Positions 27,214 through 35,530 of a stretch of 64,000 nt of DNA are shown here, one piece after another. How positions within the stretch are numbered: position 1 is the stretch's first letter; each line of letters starts with the position of its first letter. The translations under genes were made by a program, and so were the position numbers. This DNA is from Labrys sedimenti (lineage in GTDB: Bacteria; Pseudomonadota; Alphaproteobacteria; Rhizobiales; Labraceae). The notes below the pieces were generated by a model. The model worked only from the letters and a program-made list of their open reading frames with translations, was not told the origin of the DNA and did not search any database. Location of the stretch: the NCBI RefSeq assembly GCF_034424805.1, contig NZ_JAXOUF010000006.1:62001-126000 (forward strand), in the 5' to 3' direction.

Positions 27214-27885
27214 CTATCGCCGGCTCGGCTGGCGCAGGAAGGCGCGCTCTATGCCTGCGAACAGGCACCAGAACACGATCGACAAGGCCAGATAGATCGC
27301 GGTCGCCACGAAATAGACCTCGAAGCTGCGGAAGGTGCGCGATTGGATGTCGCCGGCCGCTGCGGTCAGCTCGCTGGCGGCGATGGCCGAGCAGACGCTG
27401 GAATTGAGCATGAGCAGGATGAACTGGCTGGTCAGCGAGGGATAGATCGCCTGGATCGCCGGCTTGAGGATGACGAGACGAAAGATCTGCAGCGGCTTGA
27501 GGCCGAGCGACTTGCCGGCCTCGATCTGGCCTTTGGAGATGCTCTCGATACCGGCGCGGATGATCTCGATGCCATAGGCGCCGACATTGACCACCAGCGC
27601 CAGCAGCGCCGCGCTGTTCGAGGACAGGCGCAGGCCGAGCGAGGGCAGGCCGAAAAAGATCACGAAGACCTGGATGAGGAAGGGAGTGTTGCGGATCAGC
27701 TCGATATAGGCGTCGATGGCATAACGCAGCGGAGGGGGGCCGGAGGTCTTGGCGAGTGCCCCTATGACTGCCACCACCATGCCGATGGCCATGGCCAGCC
27801 CCGAGAGTATCAGCGTGTGCAGGGCGCCGGCCGCAAGCTCCGGCCAGTAGGCGAAGACATCAGCGAACTCGAACTCGTAACTCAT
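27214..27885 (-). CDS. amino-acid ABC transporter permease (HisQ/GlnP type)
   Basis: A 223-aa permease with TM segments at about 15-40, 55-75, 85-105 and 180-210. The family loop ELIRNTPFLIQVFVIFFGLP and the EAA motif IEAGKSLGLKPLQIFRLVI are visible. It is first in the operon with the 216-aa permease and the binding protein. The expected ATPase (about 240-260 aa) is not found on either side, so the complex probably borrows one encoded elsewhere. Confidence 0.93.
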   Translation of the reverse strand: MSYEFEFADVFAYWPELAAGALHTLILSGLAMAIGMVVAVIGALAKTSGPPPLRYAIDAYIELIRNTPFLIQVFVIFFGLPSLGLRLSSNSAALLALVVNVGAYGIEIIRAGIESISKGQIEAGKSLGLKPLQIFRLVILKPAIQAIYPSLTSQFILLMLNSSVCSAIAASELTAAAGDIQSRTFRSFEVYFVATAIYLALSIVFWCLFAGIERAFLRQPSRR

Positions 27886-28080
27886 GCCGTCCGCTCTTGC
27901 GGCAATCCGGCAGCGGCTCGGACGGAACAGCCCACGCAGCGTCTCCCCTTGACGTTCCCGTTAAGCGCCCGATCTTCGTGGGCCTCGATCGTGGGGGCAG
28001 CTTTGCATGGATGGCCGGCAGGGTGAAGCACCTGCCGGGCAGATATCCAAGGATAGTTGGGACAACCTGCAAAGGAGCGA

Positions 28081-28719
28081 TCAGCGGGCCTTGCCGGGCA
28101 GGATCAGGCCAGGAGAAACGGCTCCAAGCACGACTGGCTTATCCTGGCCGCAACGGAAGGAGCGGGCATGTTCGTCGGCGATCCTGCGCGCGAGTGTATT
28201 TGCGTCGTCATTCGCGCGAGCATCGACATAGCCGACATGACAGGTGCCGTCCTTGCCGAGCCGGGTGACGACCAGCACGCGGCCTGAGGCAGGCGAGGGG
28301 CCCTTGGCATCGGCCTTGTGGTCCGCCTCCGTCATCACCTGCCATTGCAGGATGGTGGCGAAGGGCAGCCTCTCGCCGGCGGCAAGACGCCATTCGACCC
28401 TGCCGTGATCGGCACTGTTGAAGGCCGCGAAGGTTTCGTTGGCAGCCAGGTCGTTGGCGCCGGCCTCGCCGAAGCTGACGAACATGCGCTGGTCGCCGGC
28501 GGCAAACCGCATCGGCAGGCCACGATAGCCCGGGCAGCGCCAGCTGCCGTAATCCTCCTCGTCGCCTCCAGGCTGGTGAGGGCACTTGGCGGTGTCGAAG
28601 TTGGTATAGGCGCTGGTGAAAGGCTCTGCCGCCGACGCTCCGGAGGAGAGCAGCAGCACAACCGCCAGTGCCAGCAGGAAACTAGCAAAAATAGTCTCGG
28701 CGATGTCGTTGCGTGTCAT
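28081..28719 (-). CDS. exported protein of unknown function
   Basis: A 212-aa protein with a clear signal peptide (ETIFASFLLALAVVLLLSSG, then ASAAEP) cleaved near residue 31. The mature part contains a CPHQPGGDEEDYGSWRCPGYRG segment with two cysteines that could pair in the periplasm, and later TRLGKDGTCHVGYVDARAND. I do not recognise a domain. The start at 28719 has a purine-rich AGGGGAG site; the frame upstream to 28809 lacks signal character. It stands alone between the ABC operon and the ModE-like regulator. Confidence 0.7.
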   Translation of the reverse strand: MTRNDIAETIFASFLLALAVVLLLSSGASAAEPFTSAYTNFDTAKCPHQPGGDEEDYGSWRCPGYRGLPMRFAAGDQRMFVSFGEAGANDLAANETFAAFNSADHGRVEWRLAAGERLPFATILQWQVMTEADHKADAKGPSPASGRVLVVTRLGKDGTCHVGYVDARANDDANTLARRIADEHARSFRCGQDKPVVLGAVSPGLILPGKAR

Positions 28720-28818
28720 GGCGCTCCCCTGTCTTTGCGGTTTCGCTGATGCCCTTTTAGGGGGATGGCGGCGAGGGGACTGTGCAGGATGACACGCAGG
28801 CATTCGCAAAAAAGGATG

Positions 28819-29895
28819 TTACTCCGATTTGCGGAACACCTCGCGAATGGTCTTGATCGCGCCGGCCTCCTTTACGCGATAGCCCGGCAATTGCGAGATG
28901 GCGGTGTGGAATTCCTGGCCGCGCATGACCGCCAGCACGCGCTGCATGGCCGGCTGGTCGAGGATCTGCTTGTGGCAGACGAAGACATAGTCTTCAGTGA
29001 GGAGGCGCACGAAATCGAGGCCGAATTGTCGGGCGGCCGCCTCGACCCCGAAGGCGACGTCGGCGAGACCGCTGGCGACATAGGCGGCGACGGCGGCGTG
29101 GGTGAATTCGGAATGCTCATAGCCGTTGATGCGGCTGCCATCGATGCCATGCTGGGCCAGAAGCTGTTCGAAGACGAGCCTCGTACCGGAGTCCGGATCC
29201 CGGTTGACGAAACGGATCGCGGGATCGAGCAGCCTTTCCAGCCCATCGATGCTGCGCGGATTGCCGCGCTGCACGATCAGGCCGACTTCGCGCGTGACGA
29301 AGGAGATCACGCGATGCAGGTTGGGGTTGAGCCAGCCCTTGCTGGCGGCGATGGCGCGCTTGCGCAATTCGCCCTGCGGCAGATGCATGCCGGCAAGGTC
29401 GCAGCCGTCATGGACCAGCGAAACCAGTGAGCTCTGGTTGCTGACATAACGAAAATCGATATCGATGTCCGGCTCGCGGCTGAGAAGCTTGCGCAGCTTG
29501 GGCACGGCGAAGCCGTGGCTGGCATGGATGCGCAGGACCAGGGGCCCGTGCGGCAGCATCTGGTTGATCTCGGTTTCCAGTTCCTGCGAGAGGTTCTGTA
29601 GCAGCGGTCCCAGCCTGGCTTCCAGCCTTTGTCCCGCCCAGACCAGTTTCTCCCCGAAGGGCGTGAGGCTGGTGCCGCTGCCCTGCCGGCGGACGACGAT
29701 GGGCGTGCTGAAGAACTCGGACCATTTTTCGATCAGGTTCCAGGCGTGGCGATAGGAAACATTCGCCTTATCAGCGGCGGCGGTGATCTTTCCGGTGGCG
29801 CGGATCTCGGCGAGGAAATCCAGCATGACCTGGAGCGATTGCGCGTCTTCCTGCCGGTGAAAACGCCAAACGGGCTCGATCTCGATCCGGATCAT
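28819..29895 (-). CDS. ModE-type HTH regulator with periplasmic-binding-protein-like domain
   Basis: A 358-aa one-component regulator. Residues about 18-90 form a ModE/LysR-like winged helix (MLDFLAEIRATGKITAAADK, then NVSYRHAWNLIEKWSEFF). From about 120 a binding-protein-like domain follows (VLRIHASHGFAVPKLRKLLS, later RFVNRDPDSGTRLVFEQLL and FGVEAAARQFGLDFVRL), resembling the molybdate/tungstate-binding PF12727 type. It diverges from the ALDH-formyltransferase pair. Two copies of ATATG-N10-CATAT, one next to each gene, are good candidate binding sites. Whether it senses an oxyanion or a metabolite is unknown. Confidence 0.85.
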   Translation of the reverse strand: MIRIEIEPVWRFHRQEDAQSLQVMLDFLAEIRATGKITAAADKANVSYRHAWNLIEKWSEFFSTPIVVRRQGSGTSLTPFGEKLVWAGQRLEARLGPLLQNLSQELETEINQMLPHGPLVLRIHASHGFAVPKLRKLLSREPDIDIDFRYVSNQSSLVSLVHDGCDLAGMHLPQGELRKRAIAASKGWLNPNLHRVISFVTREVGLIVQRGNPRSIDGLERLLDPAIRFVNRDPDSGTRLVFEQLLAQHGIDGSRINGYEHSEFTHAAVAAYVASGLADVAFGVEAAARQFGLDFVRLLTEDYVFVCHKQILDQPAMQRVLAVMRGQEFHTAISQLPGYRVKEAGAIKTIREVFRKSE

Positions 29896-29936
29896 GCCGC
29901 CTCTCCCGCTCCAAGCCTAGAGGCTCGGACCTCAAT

Positions 29937-29956
29937 ATATGAAATACAAAACATAT
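29937..29956. promoter_or_regulatory. candidate operator A (ATATG-N10-CATAT)
   Basis: A 20-bp inverted repeat lies 41 nt upstream of the ModE-like regulator start in an AT-rich stretch. It shares arm sequence and spacing exactly with the site at 30102-30121. Its position suggests autoregulation. Confidence 0.5.
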
Positions 29957-30101
29957 TATATTGGCTGCAACATAGGATCATACGTTCATAACTCCGCTCT
30001 CTCTTATAAGCAAAAGATTTCATATTCCCATGATTTTATTGGATAACTAGCATGATTTCTGCCTTGCATCCGACGAGCTTCGTCGTCGGTCAAAGCATTA
30101 G

Positions 30102-30121
30102 ATATGAACTGTAATACATAT
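30102..30121. promoter_or_regulatory. candidate operator B (ATATG-N10-CATAT)
   Basis: The second copy of the 20-bp inverted repeat ends 14 nt before the GTG start of the aldehyde dehydrogenase. The ten-base spacers of the two copies differ, so the arms and spacing are what is conserved. A repressor bound here would block the ALDH promoter or translation start region. Confidence 0.5.
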
Positions 30122-30135
30122 ATGGGAGCTTTGAC

Positions 30136-31590
30136 GTGCTGAAACGGGTATATGGCGACATTCATGACCTCCTGATCGATGGCCGGCGCATCGCCGCCGC
30201 TTCCGGACGCAGTTTCGAGACCTTGAATCCGGCAACCGGTGAGGTCGTTGCCCGGGTGGCGGAGGCGGATGCCGGCGATGTCGACGCCGCCGTGCGCTCG
30301 GCCCGTGCAGCCTTCGAAGGCAGCTGGTCGCGCATGAAGGCCAGCGAAAGAGGAGCCTTGCTGCTGAAGCTGGCTGATCTCATTCGCCGCGACGAAGACG
30401 AACTGGTGCGGCTCGAAAGTCTCGATTCCGGCAAGACGGTTTCTGCCATTCGCCGCCAGGATCTGCCCGCGGTCCTCGATACGCTCACCTATTATGCCGG
30501 CATGGCCGACAAGATTAACGGCCAGGTCATACCGGCCCGCACCGACGCCTTGACCTATACGGTGCGCGAGCCGCTGGGGGTGGTCGGCGCCATCATCCCC
30601 TGGAATTTCCCACTGATGATCGGCATGTGGAAGATCGCGCCGGCCCTGGCCTGTGGCTGCACCGTGGTGCTCAAGCCGGCCGAACTGACGCCTCTCACGG
30701 CCCTCAAGATCGGCGAGCTTGCGCTGGAGGCAGGTTTCCCCGCCGGTGTGCTCAATGTCGTGCCGGGTTTCGGCAAGATCGCCGGGCAAGCGCTGGTCGA
30801 CCACATGGATATCGACAAGATCACCTTCACCGGCTCGCCCGTGGTCGGGCGCCAGATCCTGCAGGGCGCGATCGGCAATCTCAAGCGCGTGACGCTCGAA
30901 CTGGGCGGAAAGTCGGCCAACATCGTCTTCCCGGACGCCGATCTCGATGCCGCGGCCAAGGCGGCCGGCGCTGGCATCTTCTTCAACACCGGGCAGGTCT
31001 GCTCGGCAGGCTCACGCATTCTCGTGCATGAGAGCGTCTATGACGAGATGGTCGAGCGGCTGGCGGCGCGCGCCCGCTCGATCCGTGTCGGCGATCCCTT
31101 GGAGGCTGCCACGAGCATGGGGCCGCTGGTCTCCGAGGTGCAGATGAAGCGGGTGTTGAACTATATCGACATCGGCCGCAAGGAAGGGGCTTCGGTCGTC
31201 GCAGGCGGCGCAAGGCATGGCAAGACCGGCTATTTCGTCGAGCCGACCGTGTTTGCCGGCGTCCGGCACGAGATGCGTATCTCCCAGGAGGAGATCTTCG
31301 GGCCCGTCGCGGCCGTCATTCCCTTCAAGGACGAGGAAGAAGCCATCCGCCTTGCCAATGGCACGGTCTACGGGCTGGCGGCGGGTGTGTGGACAGGGGA
31401 TATCGGCCGCGCCCATCGCTTCACCCGCCGGCTGAAGGCGGGCACGGTCTGGGTCAACACCTATGGTCCCACCGATGTGCGCCTGCCCTGGGGCGGAGCC
31501 CGCGATTCAGGCTTCGGCCGCGAACATGGCGACGCTGCCATCGACAATTTCACCGAGCCCAAGGCCGTGTGGATCAACACCGGTGTCTGA
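30136..31590 (+). CDS. aldehyde dehydrogenase, possible 10-formyl-THF dehydrogenase catalytic half
   Basis: A 484-aa ALDH with all catalytic residues: Asn157 (PWNF), Glu255 (LELGGKS) and nucleophile Cys289 (GQVCSAG). The NAD-binding FTGSPVVG motif is near 231-238. The start is a GTG at 30136 with GGGAG just upstream. It is followed 153 nt later by a formyltransferase homologous to the N-terminal half of animal ALDH1L1, whose C-terminal half is an ALDH of this class. I infer that the pair acts on formyl or aldehyde groups, but a general betaine- or fatty-aldehyde dehydrogenase cannot be excluded from sequence alone. Confidence 0.9.
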   Translation: MLKRVYGDIHDLLIDGRRIAAASGRSFETLNPATGEVVARVAEADAGDVDAAVRSARAAFEGSWSRMKASERGALLLKLADLIRRDEDELVRLESLDSGKTVSAIRRQDLPAVLDTLTYYAGMADKINGQVIPARTDALTYTVREPLGVVGAIIPWNFPLMIGMWKIAPALACGCTVVLKPAELTPLTALKIGELALEAGFPAGVLNVVPGFGKIAGQALVDHMDIDKITFTGSPVVGRQILQGAIGNLKRVTLELGGKSANIVFPDADLDAAAKAAGAGIFFNTGQVCSAGSRILVHESVYDEMVERLAARARSIRVGDPLEAATSMGPLVSEVQMKRVLNYIDIGRKEGASVVAGGARHGKTGYFVEPTVFAGVRHEMRISQEEIFGPVAAVIPFKDEEEAIRLANGTVYGLAAGVWTGDIGRAHRFTRRLKAGTVWVNTYGPTDVRLPWGGARDSGFGREHGDAAIDNFTEPKAVWINTGV

Positions 31591-31743
31591 CCAGAACAGG
31601 ACCCTAAGCAGACGAAGCGCAGGCGAAGCCGCGCGAGTGTGCCTGGCGCCGGCCTGAACACCGACTTCCCGGACGACATCACGGATTTTCCAACCCCGCG
31701 CGAGCGGGGGCGGACCTTCTTTGCCTGAATTCATGGAGATATC

Positions 31744-32709
31744 ATGCGTATCGTAATCATCGGCCAGCAAGCGTTCGGCAAGAGCGTGATGGAGGCCTTC
31801 CTGGCGCGCGGCGATGAGGTCGCTGCCGTCTTCTGTGCTCCCGAAAAGCCGGGTGCCCGGCCAGATCCGCTCCGCCTCGCCGCCGAGGAGCGGGGACTCA
31901 AGCTGTTCCAACTGCCCAATCTCAAGAGCCCGGCGGCCGAGGGCGCCTTGCGTGCGCTCGATGTCGATCTCGCCGTCATGGCCTATGTGCTGCAATTCGC
32001 GCCGCAATCCTTCGTCAACATCCCCAAGCACGGCACGATCCAGTACCATCCGTCCCTGCTGCCGCTCTATCGGGGCCCGAGTTCGATCAACTGGCCGATC
32101 ATCAAGGGGGACAGGCAGACGGGTCTTACCATCTTCCGCCCGACGGATGGGCTCGACGAAGGGCCGGTGATCCTGCAGAAGACCGTGGCGATCGGCCCGA
32201 ACGACACGCTCGGCACCGTCTATTTCGACCATTTGTTCCCGCTCGGCGTCGAGGCAATGCTCGAGGCTGCGGATCTGGTGGTGGCCGGGCATCATTCCGA
32301 GCATGTCCAGGACGAACGCCTCGCTTCCTATGAGGGCTGGTGCCGGGAGGCCGAGGCCAGGATCAACTGGAGCGCCCATGCCGAGGCCATCCACAATCTC
32401 ATCCGGGGCTGTGATCCGGCCCCCGGCGCCTGGACGATGGTGCAGGGCAGGAAGGTCCGCCTGTTCGGCAGCGTCCTGCGGCCGGTGCGCCGTTTCGGTG
32501 ATGTCGGCGGGAAGCCGGGAGAGATCGCTGCTATCGGCGAGCAGGCCATTGCGATCGCGGTGCAGGGCGGACTGATCGAGATTGCCACCATCCGCAATGA
32601 TGCCGGGCAAAAGCAATCGGCGGCCAGCTTTGCAAAGTCGCACGGCCTTGCGGTTGGGGATCGCTTCGAATCCGATGCCGAGGCAGGCCTCGCCGCCGTT
32701 GCGGGCTGA
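31744..32709 (+). CDS. formyltransferase/hydrolase homologous to the 10-formyl-THF dehydrogenase N-terminal domain
   Basis: A 321-aa protein with a formyl_trans_N fold (about 1-180) and a C-terminal OB-like domain (about 205-310). Catalytic His102 and Asp138 correspond to His106 and Asp142 of human ALDH1L1. The surrounding YHPSLLP, SSINW and AEAIHNLIRG-DPAPGAWT segments resemble ALDH1L1 more than Fmt, from remembered sequence. It would take the formyl group from 10-formyl-THF, releasing formate or passing it on. There is no phosphopantetheine carrier domain, which the animal enzyme has between the two halves. It is co-directional with the ALDH, and a terminator follows it. Confidence 0.88.
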   Translation: MRIVIIGQQAFGKSVMEAFLARGDEVAAVFCAPEKPGARPDPLRLAAEERGLKLFQLPNLKSPAAEGALRALDVDLAVMAYVLQFAPQSFVNIPKHGTIQYHPSLLPLYRGPSSINWPIIKGDRQTGLTIFRPTDGLDEGPVILQKTVAIGPNDTLGTVYFDHLFPLGVEAMLEAADLVVAGHHSEHVQDERLASYEGWCREAEARINWSAHAEAIHNLIRGCDPAPGAWTMVQGRKVRLFGSVLRPVRRFGDVGGKPGEIAAIGEQAIAIAVQGGLIEIATIRNDAGQKQSAASFAKSHGLAVGDRFESDAEAGLAAVAG

Positions 32710-32725
32710 CGGCGTAGACAACACT

Positions 32726-32757
32726 GCCGACGCCGCGATGGCGTCGGCTTCTTCTTC
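32726..32757 (+). terminator. rho-independent terminator after the formyltransferase
   Basis: A perfect 9-bp stem GCCGACGCC/GGCGTCGGC with a 5-nt loop (32726-32748) is followed by TTCTTCTTC on the plus strand. It lies 17 nt after the formyltransferase stop, and convergent hpd ends at 32774. It closes the ALDH-formyltransferase unit. Confidence 0.75.
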
Positions 32758-32773
32758 ATGCTTCTGAAGGTGG

Positions 32774-33877
32774 CTACTCGGCAGCCAGGGCGCCGCGCCG
32801 GATCTGGTCCTCTTCGATCGACTCGAACAAGGCGCGGAAATTGCCCTCGCCGAAGCCTTCGTCGCCCTTGCGCTGGATGAATTCGAAGAAGATCGGGCCG
32901 ATCACCGTCTTGGAGAAGATCTGCAGGAGGATCTTGGTCATGCCGCCGTCCTGTACGCCTTCGCCATCAATCAGGATGCCATGCTTCTTCATGCGTCCGA
33001 TCGGCTCGTCATGGCCATTCACCCTGGCATGGGAGCGCTCGTAATAGGTATCGGGCGGGCCCGGCATGAATTTCAAGCCATTGGCAGCCAGTCTGTCGAC
33101 CGCGTCATAGATGCCCTCGGTCCCGACGGCGATGTGCTGGATGCCTTCGCCGTGATACTTCTTGAGGAATTCCTCGATCTGGCTGGTGTCGTCTTTGGAC
33201 TCGTTGAGCGGGATGCGGATCTTGCCGCAGGGCGAGGTGATGGCCCGGCTGACGAGGCCGGTGATGCGGCCGTCAATGTTGAAGAAGTGGATCTGCTTGA
33301 AGCCGAAAAGCTCGCGGTAGAAGGCCCACCATTTGTCCATGTTGCCGCGATAGACATTGTGGGTGAGGTGGTCGAGATAATAGAAGCCGACACCGGCCGG
33401 CTTTGGATCGTGCTCGCCCAGCCAGTCGAATTCCCGGGCGTAGGCCGAGCCTTTTTCGCCATAGGCGTCGATGAAATAGAGCAGGGAACCGCCAATGCCG
33501 ACGATGGCCGGCACATCCAGTGTTTTGTCATCGCCTTCATAGGGCGTGGCGCCCCGGGTTACCGCATGCTCGAAGGCATGCTTGGCGTCGACCACGCGCC
33601 AGGCCATGGAAGGGGCGCAGGGGCCATGGGTTTCGACGAAGCGCATGGCGTGGCTGCCGGGTTCGGCATTGACGATATAGTTGATGTCGCCCTGGCGCCA
33701 GACCGTGATGTCCTTGGTCTTGTGGGTGGCAACCGGCACATAGCCCATGCTGGTGAACAGCGCCTGGAGCTTGGCGGGCTCGGGATGGGCGAATTCGACG
33801 AATTCGAATCCGTCTGTTCCTGCGGGATTGTCGGGCGTGATCGCCGCCGGCGGTGCATCGTGCGGGAAGGGACCCAT
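32774..33877 (-). CDS. hpd: 4-hydroxyphenylpyruvate dioxygenase
   Basis: A 367-aa Fe(II) dioxygenase converting 4-hydroxyphenylpyruvate to homogentisate in tyrosine catabolism. Two vicinal-oxygen-chelate domains are visible, and the iron ligands are His170 (YLDHLTHN), His248 (GIQHIAVGT) and Glu332 (FFEFIQRKG). The C-terminal GFGEGNFRALFESIE helix gates the active site in known structures. The ATG at 33877 follows AGGAGG. A divergent Lrp-type gene at about 34003 probably regulates it. The next pathway genes (hmgA, fumarylacetoacetase) are not in this window. Confidence 0.96.
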   Translation of the reverse strand: MGPFPHDAPPAAITPDNPAGTDGFEFVEFAHPEPAKLQALFTSMGYVPVATHKTKDITVWRQGDINYIVNAEPGSHAMRFVETHGPCAPSMAWRVVDAKHAFEHAVTRGATPYEGDDKTLDVPAIVGIGGSLLYFIDAYGEKGSAYAREFDWLGEHDPKPAGVGFYYLDHLTHNVYRGNMDKWWAFYRELFGFKQIHFFNIDGRITGLVSRAITSPCGKIRIPLNESKDDTSQIEEFLKKYHGEGIQHIAVGTEGIYDAVDRLAANGLKFMPGPPDTYYERSHARVNGHDEPIGRMKKHGILIDGEGVQDGGMTKILLQIFSKTVIGPIFFEFIQRKGDEGFGEGNFRALFESIEEDQIRRGALAAE

Positions 33878-34002
33878 AATTTCCTCCTGATTGTCAGAAG
33901 GGCGGCCAGACGCCCTCCGCATTGAGAGGGATTCTGCCAGCATCATCGCGCAATGTGCTTGCATTCTTGATGGCTCACGGCAAATCTATGCACGAAACGC
34001 GC

Positions 34003-34506
34003 ATGAAACCTCGGATTGATGCAATGATCGATCTCGATGCCTATGATCTCCGAATCCTGCGGGAGCTGCAGCGTGACGGCCGCCTGACCAATATCGAGCT
34101 ATCGGAGAAGATCGCGCTATCGGCTTCGCAATGCTCGCGCCGGCGCTCCCGCCTGGAGGCGTCGGGGGTGATCTGCGGCTACCAGGCCAGCCTCGATCCG
34201 CACAAGGTCGGGCTCGACCTCCTGGTGGTGATCTCCGTGACGCTCGCCACCCACAATCGCGACAATGCCCGTAAATTCGCCCAGCTGGTCAACGATCTGC
34301 CCGAGGTGCTGGAGGCCTATGCTCTCACCGGCGAGATGGATTACCACCTCAAGGTGGCTACGCGTGGCCTCGCCGGCCTGTCACGCTTCGTCAACGAGGT
34401 GCTGCTGCCCCATGATTCCGTGCAGCACGTGAAGACCTCGATCGTGCTGGACACGCTGAAGCGCTTCGAAGGGCTGCCGCTCTCGAGCCTGCAGGAAGAA
34501 GAATGA
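34003..34506 (+). CDS. Lrp/AsnC family transcriptional regulator
   Basis: A regulator of about 167 aa: N-terminal HTH (DLRILRELQRDGRLTNIELS, then EKIALSASQCSRRRSRLEASG) and C-terminal RAM ligand domain (LVVISVTLATH through AYALTGEMDYHLKV). It is divergent from hpd and probably controls it in response to an aromatic amino acid or its keto acid. Start choice is uncertain: ATGs at 33970, 33988, 34003 and 34024 are in frame without a clear ribosome site, and the HTH begins just after 34024. Confidence 0.88.
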   Translation: MKPRIDAMIDLDAYDLRILRELQRDGRLTNIELSEKIALSASQCSRRRSRLEASGVICGYQASLDPHKVGLDLLVVISVTLATHNRDNARKFAQLVNDLPEVLEAYALTGEMDYHLKVATRGLAGLSRFVNEVLLPHDSVQHVKTSIVLDTLKRFEGLPLSSLQEEE

Positions 34507-34521
34507 TGCTTGCTCCGTGTC

Positions 34522-35379
34522 TCAGGTCGTCCGGTGTTCCCGGAAGGCCGTGGTGAGGATGCGCAGGGCATCCCGCGCCCGCGGCGACAGGGCGTTGCAA
34601 TGCAGGATGATTTGCGAGGGCGGCAAGGGAGGCAGGCCGAGCTTGGCGCTGACTTCGATCACGCCGGGCGGGGCGACGCGGTGGGCGAGGGCCGCAACCG
34701 CGACGCCGGCGGAAACGGCAAGGTTGAGGGCCGAGCCGCCGCCGCCGACGAAGGTCTCGCTCCAGGCAAGGCCTGCCTGTTCGAGAGCCTTTGTGGAGCG
34801 CAGGCGATCGGGGCAGGTCTCGCACATGCTCAACATGGCGAGCGGCAAGGGATCTTCACGCCGCCATTCGAAGCCGGGCGAGGCGTACCATCCGTAATGG
34901 GTCGCCGAAAGCGGTGTGCCCGGCCGTCGATCGTCCTCGTTGTGAACGATGACGGCGTCGAGCCCGCCTTCGTCGAGAGCGGCCATCAGCATGGTGGTGG
35001 TGTCGATCTTCACCTTCAAAGTGAGCGTCGGGTCGTGGGCGTTGAGCTGCGCCAACAGGGCCGGCAGTTCGGGGCCGGCGACATGATCGACGAAGCCGAG
35101 CGAGAGCCGGCAGGGCGCCGAAGCGAACTCCGCGATCGCCCGTTCATGGGCGGCGATGAAGTCGCGTGCGGCGGGCAGGAAGGCGGCGCCGCGCGGCGAC
35201 AGGCGCACTCGCCGCGGCGTGCGCTCGATCAGCCTTGCGCCGAGCTTCTCCTCCAGGCGCCGCAGCTTGACGCTGATGGTCGCCTGCGTGCTGGCCAGCG
35301 CCTCGGCGGCCCGGGTGAAACTCTGCAGGTCGGCCACCATCACGAACGCCTTGACGGCATCAACATCCAGCGTCGTCAT
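34522..35379 (-). CDS. LysR family transcriptional regulator
   Basis: A 285-aa LysR protein. HTH residues 1-62 include VKAFVMVADLQSFTRAAEAL and STQATISVKLRRLEEKLGARLIERT, followed by an effector domain (LSLGFVDHVAGPELPALL). It converges with the Lrp gene (15-nt gap) and diverges from the 14-TM MFS exporter at 35531, its most likely target. The effector is unknown. Confidence 0.9.
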   Translation of the reverse strand: MTTLDVDAVKAFVMVADLQSFTRAAEALASTQATISVKLRRLEEKLGARLIERTPRRVRLSPRGAAFLPAARDFIAAHERAIAEFASAPCRLSLGFVDHVAGPELPALLAQLNAHDPTLTLKVKIDTTTMLMAALDEGGLDAVIVHNEDDRRPGTPLSATHYGWYASPGFEWRREDPLPLAMLSMCETCPDRLRSTKALEQAGLAWSETFVGGGGSALNLAVSAGVAVAALAHRVAPPGVIEVSAKLGLPPLPPSQIILHCNALSPRARDALRILTTAFREHRTT

Positions 35380-35530
35380 TGCATCAATACCATTTTGTCA
35401 TTTCTGAAATAGATGATGATCGTCTTTTTATATGATCGGTCATCTTCTATGTGAGGACAACCGTCTTTTTCAAGAGCCGGGGGAGGACTGCGCGGCCATC
35501 GCCGTCGGCCCCGGACCAGGTTGTTCGATC

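Noticed and set aside
31744..32709. methionyl-tRNA formyltransferase (Fmt)
   Set aside because: The motifs and gene pairing match the ALDH1L1 N-terminal domain better, and Fmt is normally next to def.
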